Shown piece by piece: positions 44,872-59,796 of a stretch of 64,000 bases of DNA. Source of the stretch: Osedax frankpressi (lineage: Eukaryota; Annelida; Polychaeta; Sabellida; Siboglinidae); assembly GCA_964035775.1 (NCBI GenBank), contig OZ038317.1, positions 3,791,721 to 3,855,720 of the forward strand, read 5' to 3'. The position numbers and the translations under genes are program-made. Within the stretch, counting starts at the first letter, position 1, and each line of letters opens with the position of its first letter. The notes under the pieces were generated by a model, which saw only the letters and a program-made list of their open reading frames with translations, ran no database searches and was not told the origin of the DNA.

Positions 44872-47150
44872 ATGATAGTGACTGATTTAGTGTGTATGAT
44901 AATGCCTGATTTATTATATATGATAATGCCTGATTTAATATGTATGATAATGCCTGATTTATTATGTATGATAGTGCCTGATTTAGTATGTATGATAATG
45001 CCTGATTTATTATAAATGATAGTGACTGATTTAGTGTGTATGATAATGCCTGATTTATTATATATGATAGTGACTGATTTATTATGTATGATAATGCCTG
45101 ATTTATTATGTATGATAGTGCCTGATTTAGTGTGTATGATAATGCCTGATTTATTATGTATGATAATGCCTGATTTAGTGTGTATGATAGTGCCTGATTT
45201 ATTATGTATGATAATGCCTGATTTATTATGTATGATAATGCCTGATTTATTATGTATGATAATGCCTGATTTATTATAAATGATAATGCCTGATTTATTA
45301 TATATTATAGTGCCTGATTTATTATGTATGATAATGCCTGATTTATTATGTATGATAATGCCTGATTTATTATGTATGATAGTGCCTGTTTAGTGTGTAT
45401 GATAATGCCTGATTTATTATGCATTATAGTGCCTGATTTATTATGTATGATAATGCCTGATTTATTATGTATGAAAGTGCCTGATTTATTATGTATGATA
45501 GTGCCTGATTTATAATGTATGATAATGCCTGATTTATTATGTATGAAAGTGCCTGATTTATTATGTATGATAATGCCTGATTTATTATGTATGATAATGC
45601 CTGATTTATTATGTATGATAATGACTGATTTGGTGTGTATGATAATGCCTGATTTATTATAAATGATAATGCCTGATTTAATATGTAAGATAATGCCTGA
45701 TTTATTATGTATGATAATGCCTGATTTATTATGTATGATAATGCCTGATTTATTATGTATGATAGTTCCTGATTTACTATGTATGATAATGCCTGATTTA
45801 TTATGTATGATAATGCCTGATTTAGTGTGTATGATAGTGCCTGATTTATTATGTAAGATAATGCCTGATTTATTATGTATGATAGTGACTGATTTAGTGT
45901 GTGTGATAATGCCTGATTTATTATATATGATAATGCCTGATTTAATATGTATGATAATGCCTGATTTATTATGTATGATAATGCTTGATTTATTATAAAT
46001 GATAAGGCCTGATTTATTATGTATTATAGTGCCTGATTTATTATGTATGATAATGCCTGATTTATTATGTATGATAATGCCTGATTTATTATGTATGATA
46101 ATGCCTGATTTATTATGTATGATAGTGGCTGATTTATTATGTATGATAATGCCTGATTTATTATGTATGATAATGCCTGATTTAGTGTGTATGATAATGC
46201 TTGATTTATTATATATGATAATGCCTGATTTAATATGTATGATAATGCCTGATTTATTATGTATTATAGTGCCTGATTTATTATGTATGATAATGCCTGA
46301 TTTATTATGTATGATAATGCCTGATTTATTATGTATGATAATGCCTGATTTATTATGTATGATAATGCCTGATTTATTATGTATGATAATGCCTGATTTA
46401 GTGTGTATGATAATGCCTGATTTATTATGCATTATAGTGCCTGATTTATTATGTATGATAATGCCTGATTTATTATGTATGATAATGCCTGATTTAATAT
46501 GTATAATAATGCCTGATTTATTATGCATTATAATGCCTGATTTATTATATATGATAGTGCCTGATTTATTATGTATGATAATGCCTGATTTATCATGTAT
46601 GAAAGTGCCTGATTTATTATGTATGATAATGCCTGATTTATTATGTATGATAATGCCTGATTTATTATATATGATAGTGCCTGATTTAGTGTGTATGATA
46701 ATGCCTGATTTATTATAAATGATAGTGACTGATTTAGTGTGTATGATAATGCTTGATTTATTATATATGATAATGCCTGATTTAATATGTATGATAATGC
46801 CTGATTTATTATGTATTATAGTGCCTGATTTATTATGTATGATAATGCCTGATTTATTATGTATGATAATGCCTGATTTATTATGTATGATAATGCCTGA
46901 TTTATTATGTATGATAGTGCCTAATTTGGTGTGTATGATAATGCCTGATTTATTATGTATGATAATGCTTGATTTAGTGTGTATGATAATGCCTGATTTA
47001 TTATAAATGATAATGCCTGATTTATTATGTATGATAATGCCTGATTTATTATGTATGATAGTGCCTGATTTATTATGTATGATAATGCCTGATTTATTAT
47101 GTATGATAATAGCTTATTTGGTGTGTATGATAATGCCTGATTTTTTATGT
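44872..47150 (+). repeat. 2,279-bp tandem duplication, copy 1
   Basis: Matches 47151 onward at an offset of 2,279 bp (95 x 24 minus 1, one 23-bp monomer) until about 46,912. Both copies carry GATAAGGCCTG (46003, 48282), AGTGGCTG and GATAATGACTGATTTGG markers. Seen differences are GCCTG against the CpG-containing CGCCTG near 46390/48669 and TATAT against TATGT near 46670/48949. The last 240 bp of copy 1 differ from copy 2. Confidence 0.85.
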
Positions 47151-49191
47151 ATGATAGTGACTGATTTAGTGTGTATGATAATGCCTGATTTATTATATAT
47201 GATAATGCCTGATTTAATATGTATGATAATGCCTGATTTATTATGTATGATAGTGCCTGATTTAGTATGTATGATAATGCCTGATTTATTATAAATGATA
47301 GTGACTGATTTAGTGTGTATGATAATGCCTGATTTATTATATATGATAGTGACTGATTTATTATGTATGATAATGCCTGATTTATTATGTATGATAGTGC
47401 CTGATTTAGTGTGTATGATAATGCCTGATTTATTATGTATGATAATGCCTGATTTAGTGTGTATGATAGTGCCTGATTTATTATGTATGATAATGCCTGA
47501 TTTATTATGTATGATAATGCCTGATTTATTATGTATGATAATGCCTGATTTATTATAAATGATAATGCCTGATTTATTATATATTATAGTGCCTGATTTA
47601 TTATGTATGATAATGCCTGATTTATTATGTATGATAATGCCTGATTTATTATGTATGATAGTGCCTGTTTAGTGTGTATGATAATGCCTGATTTATTATG
47701 CATTATAGTGCCTGATTTATTATGTATGATAATGCCTGATTTATTATGTATGAAAGTGCCTGATTTATTATGTATGATAGTGCCTGATTTATAATGTATG
47801 ATAATGCCTGATTTATTATGTATGAAAGTGCCTGATTTATTATGTATGATAATGCCTGATTTATTATGTATGATAATGCCTGATTTATTATGTATGATAA
47901 TGACTGATTTGGTGTGTATGATAATGCCTGATTTATTATAAATGATAATGCCTGATTTAATATGTAAGATAATGCCTGATTTATTATGTATGATAATGCC
48001 TGATTTATTATGTATGATAATGCCTGATTTATTATGTATGATAGTTCCTGATTTACTATGTATGATAATGCCTGATTTATTATGTATGATAATGCCTGAT
48101 TTAGTGTGTATGATAGTGCCTGATTTATTATGTAAGATAATGCCTGATTTATTATGTATGATAGTGACTGATTTAGTGTGTGTGATAATGCCTGATTTAT
48201 TATATATGATAATGCCTGATTTAATATGTATGATAATGCCTGATTTATTATGTATGATAATGCTTGATTTATTATAAATGATAAGGCCTGATTTATTATG
48301 TATTATAGTGCCTGATTTATTATGTATGATAATGCCTGATTTATTATGTATGATAATGCCTGATTTATTATGTATGATAATGCCTGATTTATTATGTATG
48401 ATAGTGGCTGATTTATTATGTATGATAATGCCTGATTTATTATGTATGATAATGCCTGATTTAGTGTGTATGATAATGCTTGATTTATTATATATGATAA
48501 TGCCTGATTTAATATGTATGATAATGCCTGATTTATTATGTATTATAGTGCCTGATTTATTATGTATGATAATGCCTGATTTATTATGTATGATAATGCC
48601 TGATTTATTATGTATGATAATGCCTGATTTATTATGTATGATAATGCCTGATTTATTATGTATGATAACGCCTGATTTAGTGTGTATGATAATGCCTGAT
48701 TTATTATGCATTATAGTGCCTGATTTATTATGTATGATAATGCCTGATTTATTATGTATGATAATGCCTGATTTAATATGTATAATAATGCCTGATTTAT
48801 TATGCATTATAATGCCTGATTTATTATATATGATAGTGCCTGATTTATTATGTATGATAATGCCTGATTTATCATGTATGAAAGTGCCTGATTTATTATG
48901 TATGATAATGCCTGATTTATTATGTATGATAATGCCTGATTTATTATGTATGATAGTGCCTGATTTAGTGTGTATGATAATGCCTGATTTATTATAAATG
49001 ATAGTGACTGATTTAGTGTGTATGATAATGCTTGATTTATTATATATGATAATGCCTGATTTAATATGTATGATAATGCCTGATTTATTATGTATTATAG
49101 TGCCTGATTTATTATGTATGATAATGCCTGATTTATTATGTATGATAATGCCTGATTTATTATGTATGATAATGCCTGATTTATTATGTAT
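47151..49191 (+). repeat. 2,279-bp tandem duplication, copy 2
   Basis: Second copy of 44872-46912. After about 49,191 the sequence instead follows 43,434 onward at an offset of 5,758 bp. The 44.9-49.2 kb pair therefore looks like material between two halves of an older 43-50 kb arrangement. Confidence 0.82.
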
Positions 49192-51085
49192 GATAATGCC
49201 TGATTTATTATGTATGATAATGCCTGATTTAGTGTGTATGATAATGCCTGATTTATTATAAATGATAGTGACTGATTTAGTGTGTATGATAATGCCTGAT
49301 TTATTATATATGATAATGCCTGATTTAATATGTATGATAATGCCTGATTTATTATGTATGATAGTGCCTGATTTAGTATGTATGATAATGCCTGATTTAT
49401 TATAAATGATAGTGACTGATTTAGTGTGTATGATAATGCCTGATTTATTATATATGATAGTGACTGATTTAGTGTGTATGATAATGCCTGATTTATTATA
49501 TATGATAATGCCTGATTTAATATGTATGATAGTGCCTGATTTATAATGTATGATAATGCCTGATTTATTATGTATGAAAGTGCCTGATTTATTATGTATG
49601 ATAATGCCTGATTTATTATGTATGATAATGCCTGATTTATTATGTATGATAATGCCTGATTTATTATGTATGATAGTGCCTGATTTAGTGTGTATGATAA
49701 TGCCTGATTTATTATAAATGATAGTGACTGATTTAGTGTATATGATAATGCCTGATTTATTATATATGATAATGCCTGATTTAATATGTATGATAATGCC
49801 TGATTTATTATGTATGATAGTGCCTGATTTAGTATGTATGATAATGCCTGATTTATTATAAATGATAGTGACTGATTTAGTGTGTATGATAATGCCTGAT
49901 TTATTATATATGATAATGCCTGATTTAATATGTATGATAATGCCTGATTTATTATGTATGATAATGCCTGATTTATTATGTATGATAGTGCCTGATTTAT
50001 TATGTATGATAATGCCTGATTTATTATGTATGATAATAGCTGATTTAGTGTGTATGATAGTGCCTGATTTATTATGTATGATAATGCCTGATTTATTATA
50101 AATGATAGTGACTGATTTAGTGTGTATGATAATGCCTGATTTATTATATATGATAATGCCTGATTTAATATGTATGGTAATGCCTGATTTATTATGTATG
50201 ATAATGCCTGATTTATCATGTATGAAAGTGCCTGATTTATTATGTATGATAATGCCTGATTTATTATGTATGATAATGCCTGATTTATTATGTATGATAG
50301 TGCCTGATTTAGTGTGTATGATAATGCCTGATTTATCATGTATGAAAGTGCCTGATTTATTATGTATGATAATGCCTGATTTATTATGTATGATAATGCC
50401 TGATTTATTATGTATGATAGTGCCTGATTTAGTGTGTATGATAATGCCTGATTTATTATAAATGATAGTGACTGATTTAATATGTATGATAATGCCTGAT
50501 TTATTATGTATTATAGTGCCTGATTTATTATGTATAATAATGCCTGATTTATTATGTATGATAATGCCTGATTTATTATGTATTATAGTGCCTGATTTAT
50601 TATGTATGATAATGCCTGATTTATTATGTATGATAATGCCTGATTTATTATGTATGATAATGCCTGATTTATTATGTATGATAATGCCTGATTTATTATG
50701 TATGATAATGCCTGATTTAGTGTGTATGATAATGCCTGATTTATTATAAATGATAGTGACTGATTTAGTGTGTATGATAATGCCTGATTTATTATATATG
50801 ATAATGCCTGATTTAATATGTATGATAATGCCTGATTTATTATGTATGATAGTGCCTGATTTAGTATGTATGATAATGCCTGATTTATTATAAATGATAG
50901 TGACTGATTTAGTGTGTATGATAATGCCTGATTTATTATATATGATAGTGACTGATTTATTATGTATGATAATGCCTGATTTATTATGTATGATAGTGCC
51001 TGATTTAGTGTGTATGATAATGCCTGATTTATTATAAATGATAGTGACTGATTTAGTGTGTATGATAATGCCTGATTTATTATAT
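49192..51085 (+). repeat. Satellite segment related to 43.4-45.0 kb
   Basis: Continues the 5,758-bp-offset match to about 49,980, then differs by two extra monomers before the GATAATAGCTG marker. The GTATGGTAATG and TATCATGTATG variants of 44296-44535 recur at 50102-50330. It holds a 120-bp doublet. Confidence 0.75.
50210..50449 (+). repeat. 120-bp tandem doublet (five monomers)
   Basis: A five-monomer phrase starting with the TATCATGTATGAAAGTG marker and ending with GTGCCTGATTTAGTGTG is present twice in a row here, but once at the equivalent places 44390-44511, 51528-51637 and 52440-52549. It is a small recent duplication. Confidence 0.82.
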
Positions 51086-52909
51086 ATGATAATGCCTGAT
51101 TTAATATGTATGATAATGCCTGATTTATTATGTATGATAGTGCCTGATTTAGTATGTATGATAATGCCTGATTTATTATAAATGATAGTGACTGATTTAG
51201 TGTGTATGATAATGCCTGATTTATTATATATGATAATGCCTGATTTAATATGTATGATAATGCCTGATTTATTATGTATGATAATGCCTGATTTATTATG
51301 TATGATAGTGCCTGATTTATTATGTATGATAATGCCTGATTTATTATGTATGATAATAGCTGATTTAGTGTGTATGATAGTGCCTGATTTATTATGTATG
51401 ATAATGCCTGATTTATTATAAATGATAGTGACTGATTTAGTGTGTATGATAATGCCTGATTTATTATATATGATAATGCCTGATTTAATATGTATGGTAA
51501 TGCCTGATTTATTATGTATGATAATGCCTGATTTATCATGTATGAAAGTGCCTGATTTATTATGTATGATAATGCCTGATTTATTATGTATGATAATGCC
51601 TGATTTATTATGTATGATAGTGCCTGATTTAGTGTGTATGATAATGCCTGATTTATTATAAATGATAGTGACTGATTTAGTGTGTATGATAATGCTTGAT
51701 TTATTATATATGATAATGCCTGATTTAATATGTATGATAATGCCTGATTTATTATGTATTATAGTGCCTGATTTATTATGTATAATAATGCCTGATTTAT
51801 TATGTATGATAATGCCTGATTTATTATGTATTATAGTGCCTGATTTATTATGTATGATAATGCCTGATTTATTATGTATGATAATGCCTGATTTATTATG
51901 TATGATAATGCCTGATTTATTATGTATGATAATGCCTGATTTATTATGTATGATAATGCCTGATTTAGTGTGTATGATAATGCCTGATTTATTATAAATG
52001 ATAATGCCTGATTTAATATGTATGATAATGCCTGATTTATTATGTATGATAGTGCCTGATTTAGTATGTATGATAATGCCTGATTTATTATAAATGATAG
52101 TGACTGATTTAGTGTGTATGATAATGCCTGATTTATTATATATGATAATGCCTGATTTAATATGTATGATAATGCCTGATTTATTATGTATGATAATGCC
52201 TGATTTATTATGTATGATAGTGCCTGATTTATTATGTATGATAATGCCTGATTTATTATGTATGATAATAGCTGATTTAGTGTGTATGATAGTGCCTGAT
52301 TTATTATGTATGATAATGCCTGATTTATTATAAATGATAGTGACTGATTTAGTGTGTATGATAATGCCTGATTTATTATATATGATAATGCCTGATTTAA
52401 TATGTATGGTAATGCCTGATTTATTATGTATGATAATGCCTGATTTATCATGTATGAAAGTGCCTGATTTATTATGTATGATAATGCCTGATTTATTATG
52501 TATGATAATGCCTGATTTATTATGTATGATAGTGCCTGATTTAGTGTGTATGATAATGCCTGATTTATTATAAATGATAGTGACTGATTTAGTGTGTATG
52601 ATAATGCTTGATTTATTATATATGATAATGCCTGATTTAATATGTATGATAATGCCTGATTTATTATGTATTATAGTGCCTGATTTATTATGTATAATAA
52701 TGCCTGATTTATTATGTATGATAATGCCTGATTTATTATGTATTATAGTGCCTGATTTATTATGTATGATAATGCCTGATTTATTATGTATGATAATGCC
52801 TGATTTATTATGTATGATAATGCCTGATTTATTATGTATGATAATGCCTGATTTATTATGTATGATAATGCCTGATTTAGTGTGTATGATAATGCCTGAT
52901 TTATTATAA
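51086..52909 (+). repeat. 912-bp tandem doublet (38 monomers per copy)
   Basis: 51086-51997 and 51998-52909 carry the same 38 monomers in order, including GATAATAGCTG, GTATGGTAATG, TATCATGTATG and two GTATTATAG units. I saw no difference between them at these markers. The period is an exact multiple of 24 because no odd-length monomer is present. Confidence 0.88.
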
Positions 52910-55900
52910 ATGATAGTGACTGATTTAGTGTGTATGATAATGCCTGATTTATTATATATGATAATGCCTGATTTAATATGTATGATAATGCCTGATTTAT
53001 TATGTATGATAGTGCCTGATTTAGTATGTATGATAATGCCTGATTTATTATAAATGATAGTGACTGATTTAGTGTGTATGATAATGCATGATTTATTATA
53101 TATGATAATGCCTGATTTAATATGTATGATAGTGCCTGATTTATAATGTATGATAATGCCTGATTTATTATGTATGAAAGTGCCTGATTTATTATGTATG
53201 ATAATGCCTGATTTATTATGTATGATAATGCCTGATTTATTATGTATGATAATGCCTGATTTATTATGTATGATAGTGCCTGATTTAGTGTGCATGATAA
53301 TGCCTGATTTATTATAAATGATAGTGACTGATTTAGTGTGTATGATAATGCCTGATTTATTATATATGATAATGCCTGATTTAATATGTATGATAATGCC
53401 TGATTTATTATGTATGATAGTGCCTGATTTAGTATGTATGATAATGCCTGATTTATTATAAATGATAGTGACTGATTTAGTGTGTATGATAATGCCTGAT
53501 TTATTATATATGATAATGCCTGATTTAATATGTATGATAATGCCTGATTTATTATGTATGATAATGCCTGATTTATTATGTATGATAGTGCCTGATTTAT
53601 TATGTATGATAATGCCTGATTTATTATGTATGATAATGCCTGATTTAGTGTGTATGATAGTGCCTGATTTATTATCTATGATAATACCTGATTTATTATG
53701 TATGATAATGCCTGATTTATTATGTATGATAATGCCTGATTTATTATGTATGATAATGCCTGATTTATTATGTATGATAATGCCTGATTTATTATGTATG
53801 ATAGTGCCTGATTTATTATGTATGATAATGCCTGATTTATTATATATGATAATGCCTGATTTAATATGTATGATAATGCCTGATTTATTATGTATGATAG
53901 TGCCTGATTTAGTGTGTATGATAATGCCTGATTTATTATAAATGATAGTGACTGATTTAGTGTGTATGATAATGCCTGATTTATTATATATGATAGTGCC
54001 TAATTTGGTGTGTATGATAATGCCTGAATTATTATAAATGATAATGCCTGATTTAATATGTTTGATAATGCCTGATTTATTATGTATGATAATGCCTGAT
54101 TTGGTGTGTATGATAATGCCTGATTTATTATAAATGATAATGCCTGATTTAATATGTAAGATAATGCCTGATTTATTATGTATGATAGTGCCTAATTTGG
54201 TGTGTATGATAATGCCTGATTTATTATAAATGATAATGCCTGATTTAATATGTATGATAATGCTTGATTTATTATGTATGATAATGCCTGATTTGGTGTG
54301 TATGATAATGCCTGATTTATTATAAATGATAATGCCTGATTTAATATGTAAGATAATGCCTGATTTATTATGTATGATAATGCCTGATTTATTATGTATG
54401 ATAGTTCCTGATTTATTATGTATGATAATGCCTGATTTATTATGTATGATAATGCCTGATTTATTATGTATGATAATGCCTGATTTATTATGTATGATAA
54501 TGCCTGATTTAGTGTGTATGATAATGCCTGATTTATTATAAATGATAGTGACTGATTTAGTGTGTATGATAATGCCTGATTTATTATATATGATAATGCC
54601 TGATTTAATATGTATGATAATGCCTGATTTATTATGTATGATAGTGCCTGATTTAGTATGTATGATAATGCCTGATTTATTATAAATGATAGTGACTGAT
54701 TTAGTGTGTATGATAATGCATGATTTATTATATATGATAATGCCTGATTTAATATGTATGATAGTGCCTGATTTATAATGTATGATAATGCCTGATTTAT
54801 TATGTATGAAAGTGCCTGATTTATTATGTATGATAATGCCTGATTTATTATGTATGATAATGCCTGATTTATTATGTATGATAATGCCTGATTTATTATG
54901 TATGATAGTGCCTGATTTAGTGTGCATGATAATGCCTGATTTATTATAAATGATAGTGACTGATTTAGTGTGTATGATAATGCCTGATTTATTATATATG
55001 ATAATGCCTGATTTAATATGTATGATAATGCCTGATTTATTATGTATGATAGTGCCTGATTTAGTATGTATGATAATGCCTGATTTATTATAAATGATAG
55101 TGACTGATTTAGTGTGTATGATAATGCCTGATTTATTATATATGATAATGCCTGATTTAATATGTATGATAATGCCTGATTTATTATGTATGATAATGCC
55201 TGATTTATTATGTATGATAGTGCCTGATTTATTATGTATGATAATGCCTGATTTATTATGTATGATAATGCCTGATTTAGTGTGTATGATAGTGCCTGAT
55301 TTATTATCTATGATAATACCTGATTTATTATGTATGATAATGCCTGATTTATTATGTATGATAATGCCTGATTTATTATGTATGATAATGCCTGATTTAT
55401 TATGTATGATAATGCCTGATTTATTATGTATGATAGTGCCTGATTTATTATGTATGATAATGCCTGATTTATTATATATGATAATGCCTGATTTAATATG
55501 TATGATAATGCCTGATTTATTATGTATGATAGTGCCTGATTTAGTGTGTATGATAATGCCTGATTTATTATAAATGATAGTGACTGATTTAGTGTGTATG
55601 ATAATGCCTGATTTATTATATATGATAGTGCCTAATTTGGTGTGTATGATAATGCCTGAATTATTATAAATGATAATGCCTGATTTAATATGTTTGATAA
55701 TGCCTGATTTATTATGTATGATAATGCCTGATTTGGTGTGTATGATAATGCCTGATTTATTATAAATGATAATGCCTGATTTAATATGTAAGATAATGCC
55801 TGATTTATTATGTATGATAGTGCCTAATTTGGTGTGTATGATAATGCCTGATTTATTATAAATGATAATGCCTGATTTAATATGTATGATAATGCTTGAT

Positions 55901-56090
55901 TTATTATGTATGATAATGCCTGATTTGGTGTGTATGATAATGCCTGATTTATTATAAATGATAATGCCTGATTTAATATGTAAGATAATGCCTGATTTAT
56001 TATGTATGATAATGCCTGATTTATTATGTATGATAGTTCCTGATTTATTATGTATGATAATGCCTGATTTATTATGTATGATAATGCCTG
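52910..56090 (+). repeat. 1,632-bp tandem doublet (68 monomers per copy)
   Basis: 52910-54541 and 54542-56090 repeat at an offset of 1,632 bp. Shared rare markers include GATAATGCATG (53081, 54713), GTGTGCATGATAATG (53289, 54921), TATCTATGATAATACC and CTGAATTATTATAA. The second copy parts from the first about 90 bp before the expected end. Confidence 0.88.
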
Positions 56091-57085
56091 ATTTAGTGTG
56101 TATGATAGTGCCTGATTTATTATGTATGATAATGCCTGATTTATTATGTATGATAATGCCTGATTTATTATGTATGATAATGCCTGATTTATTATAAATG
56201 ATAATGCCTGATTTATTATATATTATAGTGCCTGATTTATTATGTATGATAATGCCTGATTTATTATGTATGATAATGCCTGATTTACTATGTATGATAA
56301 TGCCTGATTTATTATGTATGATAGTGCCTGATTTATTATGTATGATAATGCCTGATTTATTATGTATGATAATGCCTGATTTAATATGTATGAAAGTGCC
56401 TGATTTATTATGTATGATAGTGCCTGATTTATAATGTATGATAATGCCTGATTTATTATGTATGAAAGTGCCTGATTTATTATGTATGATAATGCCTGAT
56501 TTATTATGTATGATAATGCCTGATTTAATATGTATGATAGTGCCTGATTTATTATGTATGATAGTGCCTGATTTATTATGTATGATAGTGCCTGATTTAT
56601 TATGTATGATAATGCCTGATTTATTATGTATGATAATGCCTGATTTATTATGTATGATAATGCCTGATTTATTATGTATGATAGTGCCTGATTTAGTGTG
56701 TATGATAATGCCTGATTTATTATAAATGGTAGTGACTGATTTAGTGTGTATGATAATGCCTGATTTATTATATATGATAATGCCTGATTTAGTGTGTATG
56801 ATAATGCCTGATTTATTATAAATGATAGTGACTGATTTAGTGTGTATGATAATGCCTGATTTATTATGTATGATAATGCCTGATTTAGTGTGTATGATAA
56901 TGCCTGATTTATTATATTTGATAATACCTGATTTATTATGTATGATAATGCCTGATTTATTATGTATGATAATGCCTGATTTATTATGTATGATAATGCC
57001 TGATTTATTATGTATGATAATGCCTGATGTATTATGTATGATAGTGCCTGATTTAGTGTGTATGATAATGCCTGATTTATTATAA
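56091..57085 (+). repeat. Segment with left-domain character (returns at 56-57 kb)
   Basis: 56438-56725 matches 7121-7408 and 10976-11263 of the left domain almost unit for unit. 56822-57085 resembles 7505-7720, with TATTTGATAATACC and GATGTATTATG relatives of that phrase. It lacks the 21-bp monomers, so it may be a related phrase split off before that deletion spread. Confidence 0.72.
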
Positions 57086-59796
57086 ATGATAGTGACTGAT
57101 TTAGTGTGTATGATAATGCCTGATTTATTATATATGATAATGCCTGATTTAATATGTATGATAATGTCTGATTTATTATGTATAATAATGCCTGATTTAT
57201 TATGTATGATAATGCCTGATTTATTATGTATGATAATGCCTGATTTATTATGTATGATAATGCCTGATTTATTATGTATGATAATGCCTGATTTAGTGTG
57301 TATGATAGTGCCTGATTTATTATGTATGATAATACCTGATTTATTATGTATGATAATGCCTGATTTATTATGTATGATAGTGCCTAATTTGGTGTGTATG
57401 ATAATGCCTGATTTATTATAAATGATAATGCCTGATTTAATATGTATGATAATGCCTGATTTGGTGTGTATGATAATGCCTGATTTATTATAAATGATAA
57501 TGCCTGATTTAATATGTAAGATAATGCCTGATTTGGTGTGTATGATAATGCCTGATTTATTATAAATGATAATGCCTGATTTAATATGTAAGATAATGCC
57601 TGATTTATTATGTATGATAATGCCTGATTTATTATGTATGATAATGCCTGATTTATTATGTATGATAGTTCCTGATTTACTATGTATGATAATGCCTGAT
57701 TTATTATGTATGATAATGCCTGATTTAGTGTGTATGATAGTGCCTGATTTATTATGTAAGATAATGCCTGATTTATTATGTATGATAATGCCTGATTTAT
57801 TATGTATGATAGTGACTGATTTAGTGTGTGTGATAATGCCTGATTTATTATATATGATAATGCCTGATTTAATATGTATGATAATGCCTGATTTAATATG
57901 TAAGATAATGCCTGATTTGGTGTGTATGATAATGCCTGATTTATTATGTATGATAATGCCTGATTTATTATGTATGATAGTTCCTGATTTACTATGTATG
58001 ATAATGCCTGATTTATTATGTATGATAATGCTTGATTTATTATAAATGATAATGCCTGATTTATTATGTATTATAGTGCCTGATTTATTATGTATGATAA
58101 TGCCTGATTTATTATGTATGATAATGCCTGATTTATTATGTATGATAATGCCTGATTTATTATGTATGATAGTGCCTGTTTAGTGTGTATGATAATGCCT
58201 GATTTATTATGCATTATAGTGCCTGATTTATTATGTATGATAATGTCTGATTTATTATGTATGATAATGCCTGATTTAATATGTATAATAATGCCTGATT
58301 TATTATGTATGATAATGTCTGATTTATTATATATGATAGTGCCTGATTTATTATGTATGATAATGCCTGAGTTATTATGTATGAAAGTGCCTGATTTATT
58401 ATGTATGATAATGCCTGATTTATTATGTATGATAATGCCTGATTTATTATGTATGATAGTGCCTGATTTAGTGTGTATGATAATGCCTGATTTATTATAA
58501 ATGATAGTGACTGATTTAGTGTGTATGATAATGCTTGATTTATTATATATGATAATGCCTGATTTAATATGTATAATAATGCCTGATTTATTATGTATGA
58601 TAATGCCTGATTTATTATGTATGATAGTGCCTGATTTAGTGTGTATGATAATGCCTGATTTATTATAAATGATAGTGACTGATTTAGTGTGTATGATAAT
58701 ACCTGATTTATTATATATGATAATGCCTGATTTAATATGTATGATAATGCCTGATTTATTATGTATGATAGTGCCTGATTTAGTATGTATGATAATGCCT
58801 GATTTATTATAAATGATAGTGACTGATTTAGTGTGTATGATAATGCCTGATTTATTATATATGATAATGCCTGATTTAATATGTATGATAATGCCTGATT
58901 TATTATGTATGATAATGCCTGATTTATTATGTGTGATAGTGCCTGATTTATTATGTATGATAATGCCTGATTTATTATGTATGATAATGCCTGATTTAGT
59001 GTGTATGATAGTGCCTGATTTATTATCTATGATAATACCTGATTTATTATGTATGATAATGCCTGATTTATTATGTATGATAATGCCTGATTTATTATGT
59101 ATGATAATGCCTGATTTATTATGTATGATAATGCCTGATTTATTATGTATGATAGTGCCTGATTTAGTGTGTATGATAATGCCTGATTTATTATAAATGA
59201 TAGTGACTGATTTAGTGTGTATGATAATGCCTGATTTATTATATATGATAGTGCCTAATTTGGTGTGTATGATAATGCATGAATTATTATAAATGATAAT
59301 GCCTGATTTAATATGTTTGATAATGCCTGATTTATTATGTATGATAATGCCTGATTTGGTGTGTATGATAATGCCTGATTTATTATAAATGATAATGCCT
59401 GATTTAATATGTAAGATAATGCCTGATTTATTATGTATGATAATGCCTGATTTGGTGTGTATGATAATGCCTGATTTATTATAAATGATAATGCCTGATT
59501 TAATATGTAAGATAATGCCTGATTTATTATGTATGATAATGCGTGATTTATTATGTATGATAATGCCTGATTTATTATATATGATAGTGCCTGATTTAAT
59601 ATGTATGATAGTGCCTGATTTATTATGTATGATAATGCCTGATTTATTATGTATGATAGTGCCTGATTTATTATGTATGATAATGCCTGATTTAATATGT
59701 ATGATAGTGCCTGATTTATTATGTATAATAATGCCTGATTTATTATGTATGATAGTGCCTGATTTAGTGTGTATGATAATGCCTGATTTATTATAA
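57086..59796 (+). repeat. 2,711-bp tandem block, copy 1
   Basis: Repeats at 59797 onward: 57086-58045 matches 59797-60756 at an offset of 2,711 bp (113 x 24 minus 1). It contains the 23-bp monomer at 58166 with its GCATTATAG partner, a GATAATGTCTG pair near 58240 and 58315, and a CTGAGTTATTATG variant near 58368. Confidence 0.85.

Noticed and set aside
47584-54927. Very long minus-strand open frames (for example 19799-22318, 30068-32587, 41586-43049, 45305-46528, 47584-54927) as giant repeat proteins
   Set aside because: They arise from two stop-free minus frames in a 24-bp repeat. The peptide is a bare octamer with no other domain, the frame switches wherever a 23-bp monomer occurs, and AATAAA lies throughout. 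No promoter, intron or unique terminus was seen.
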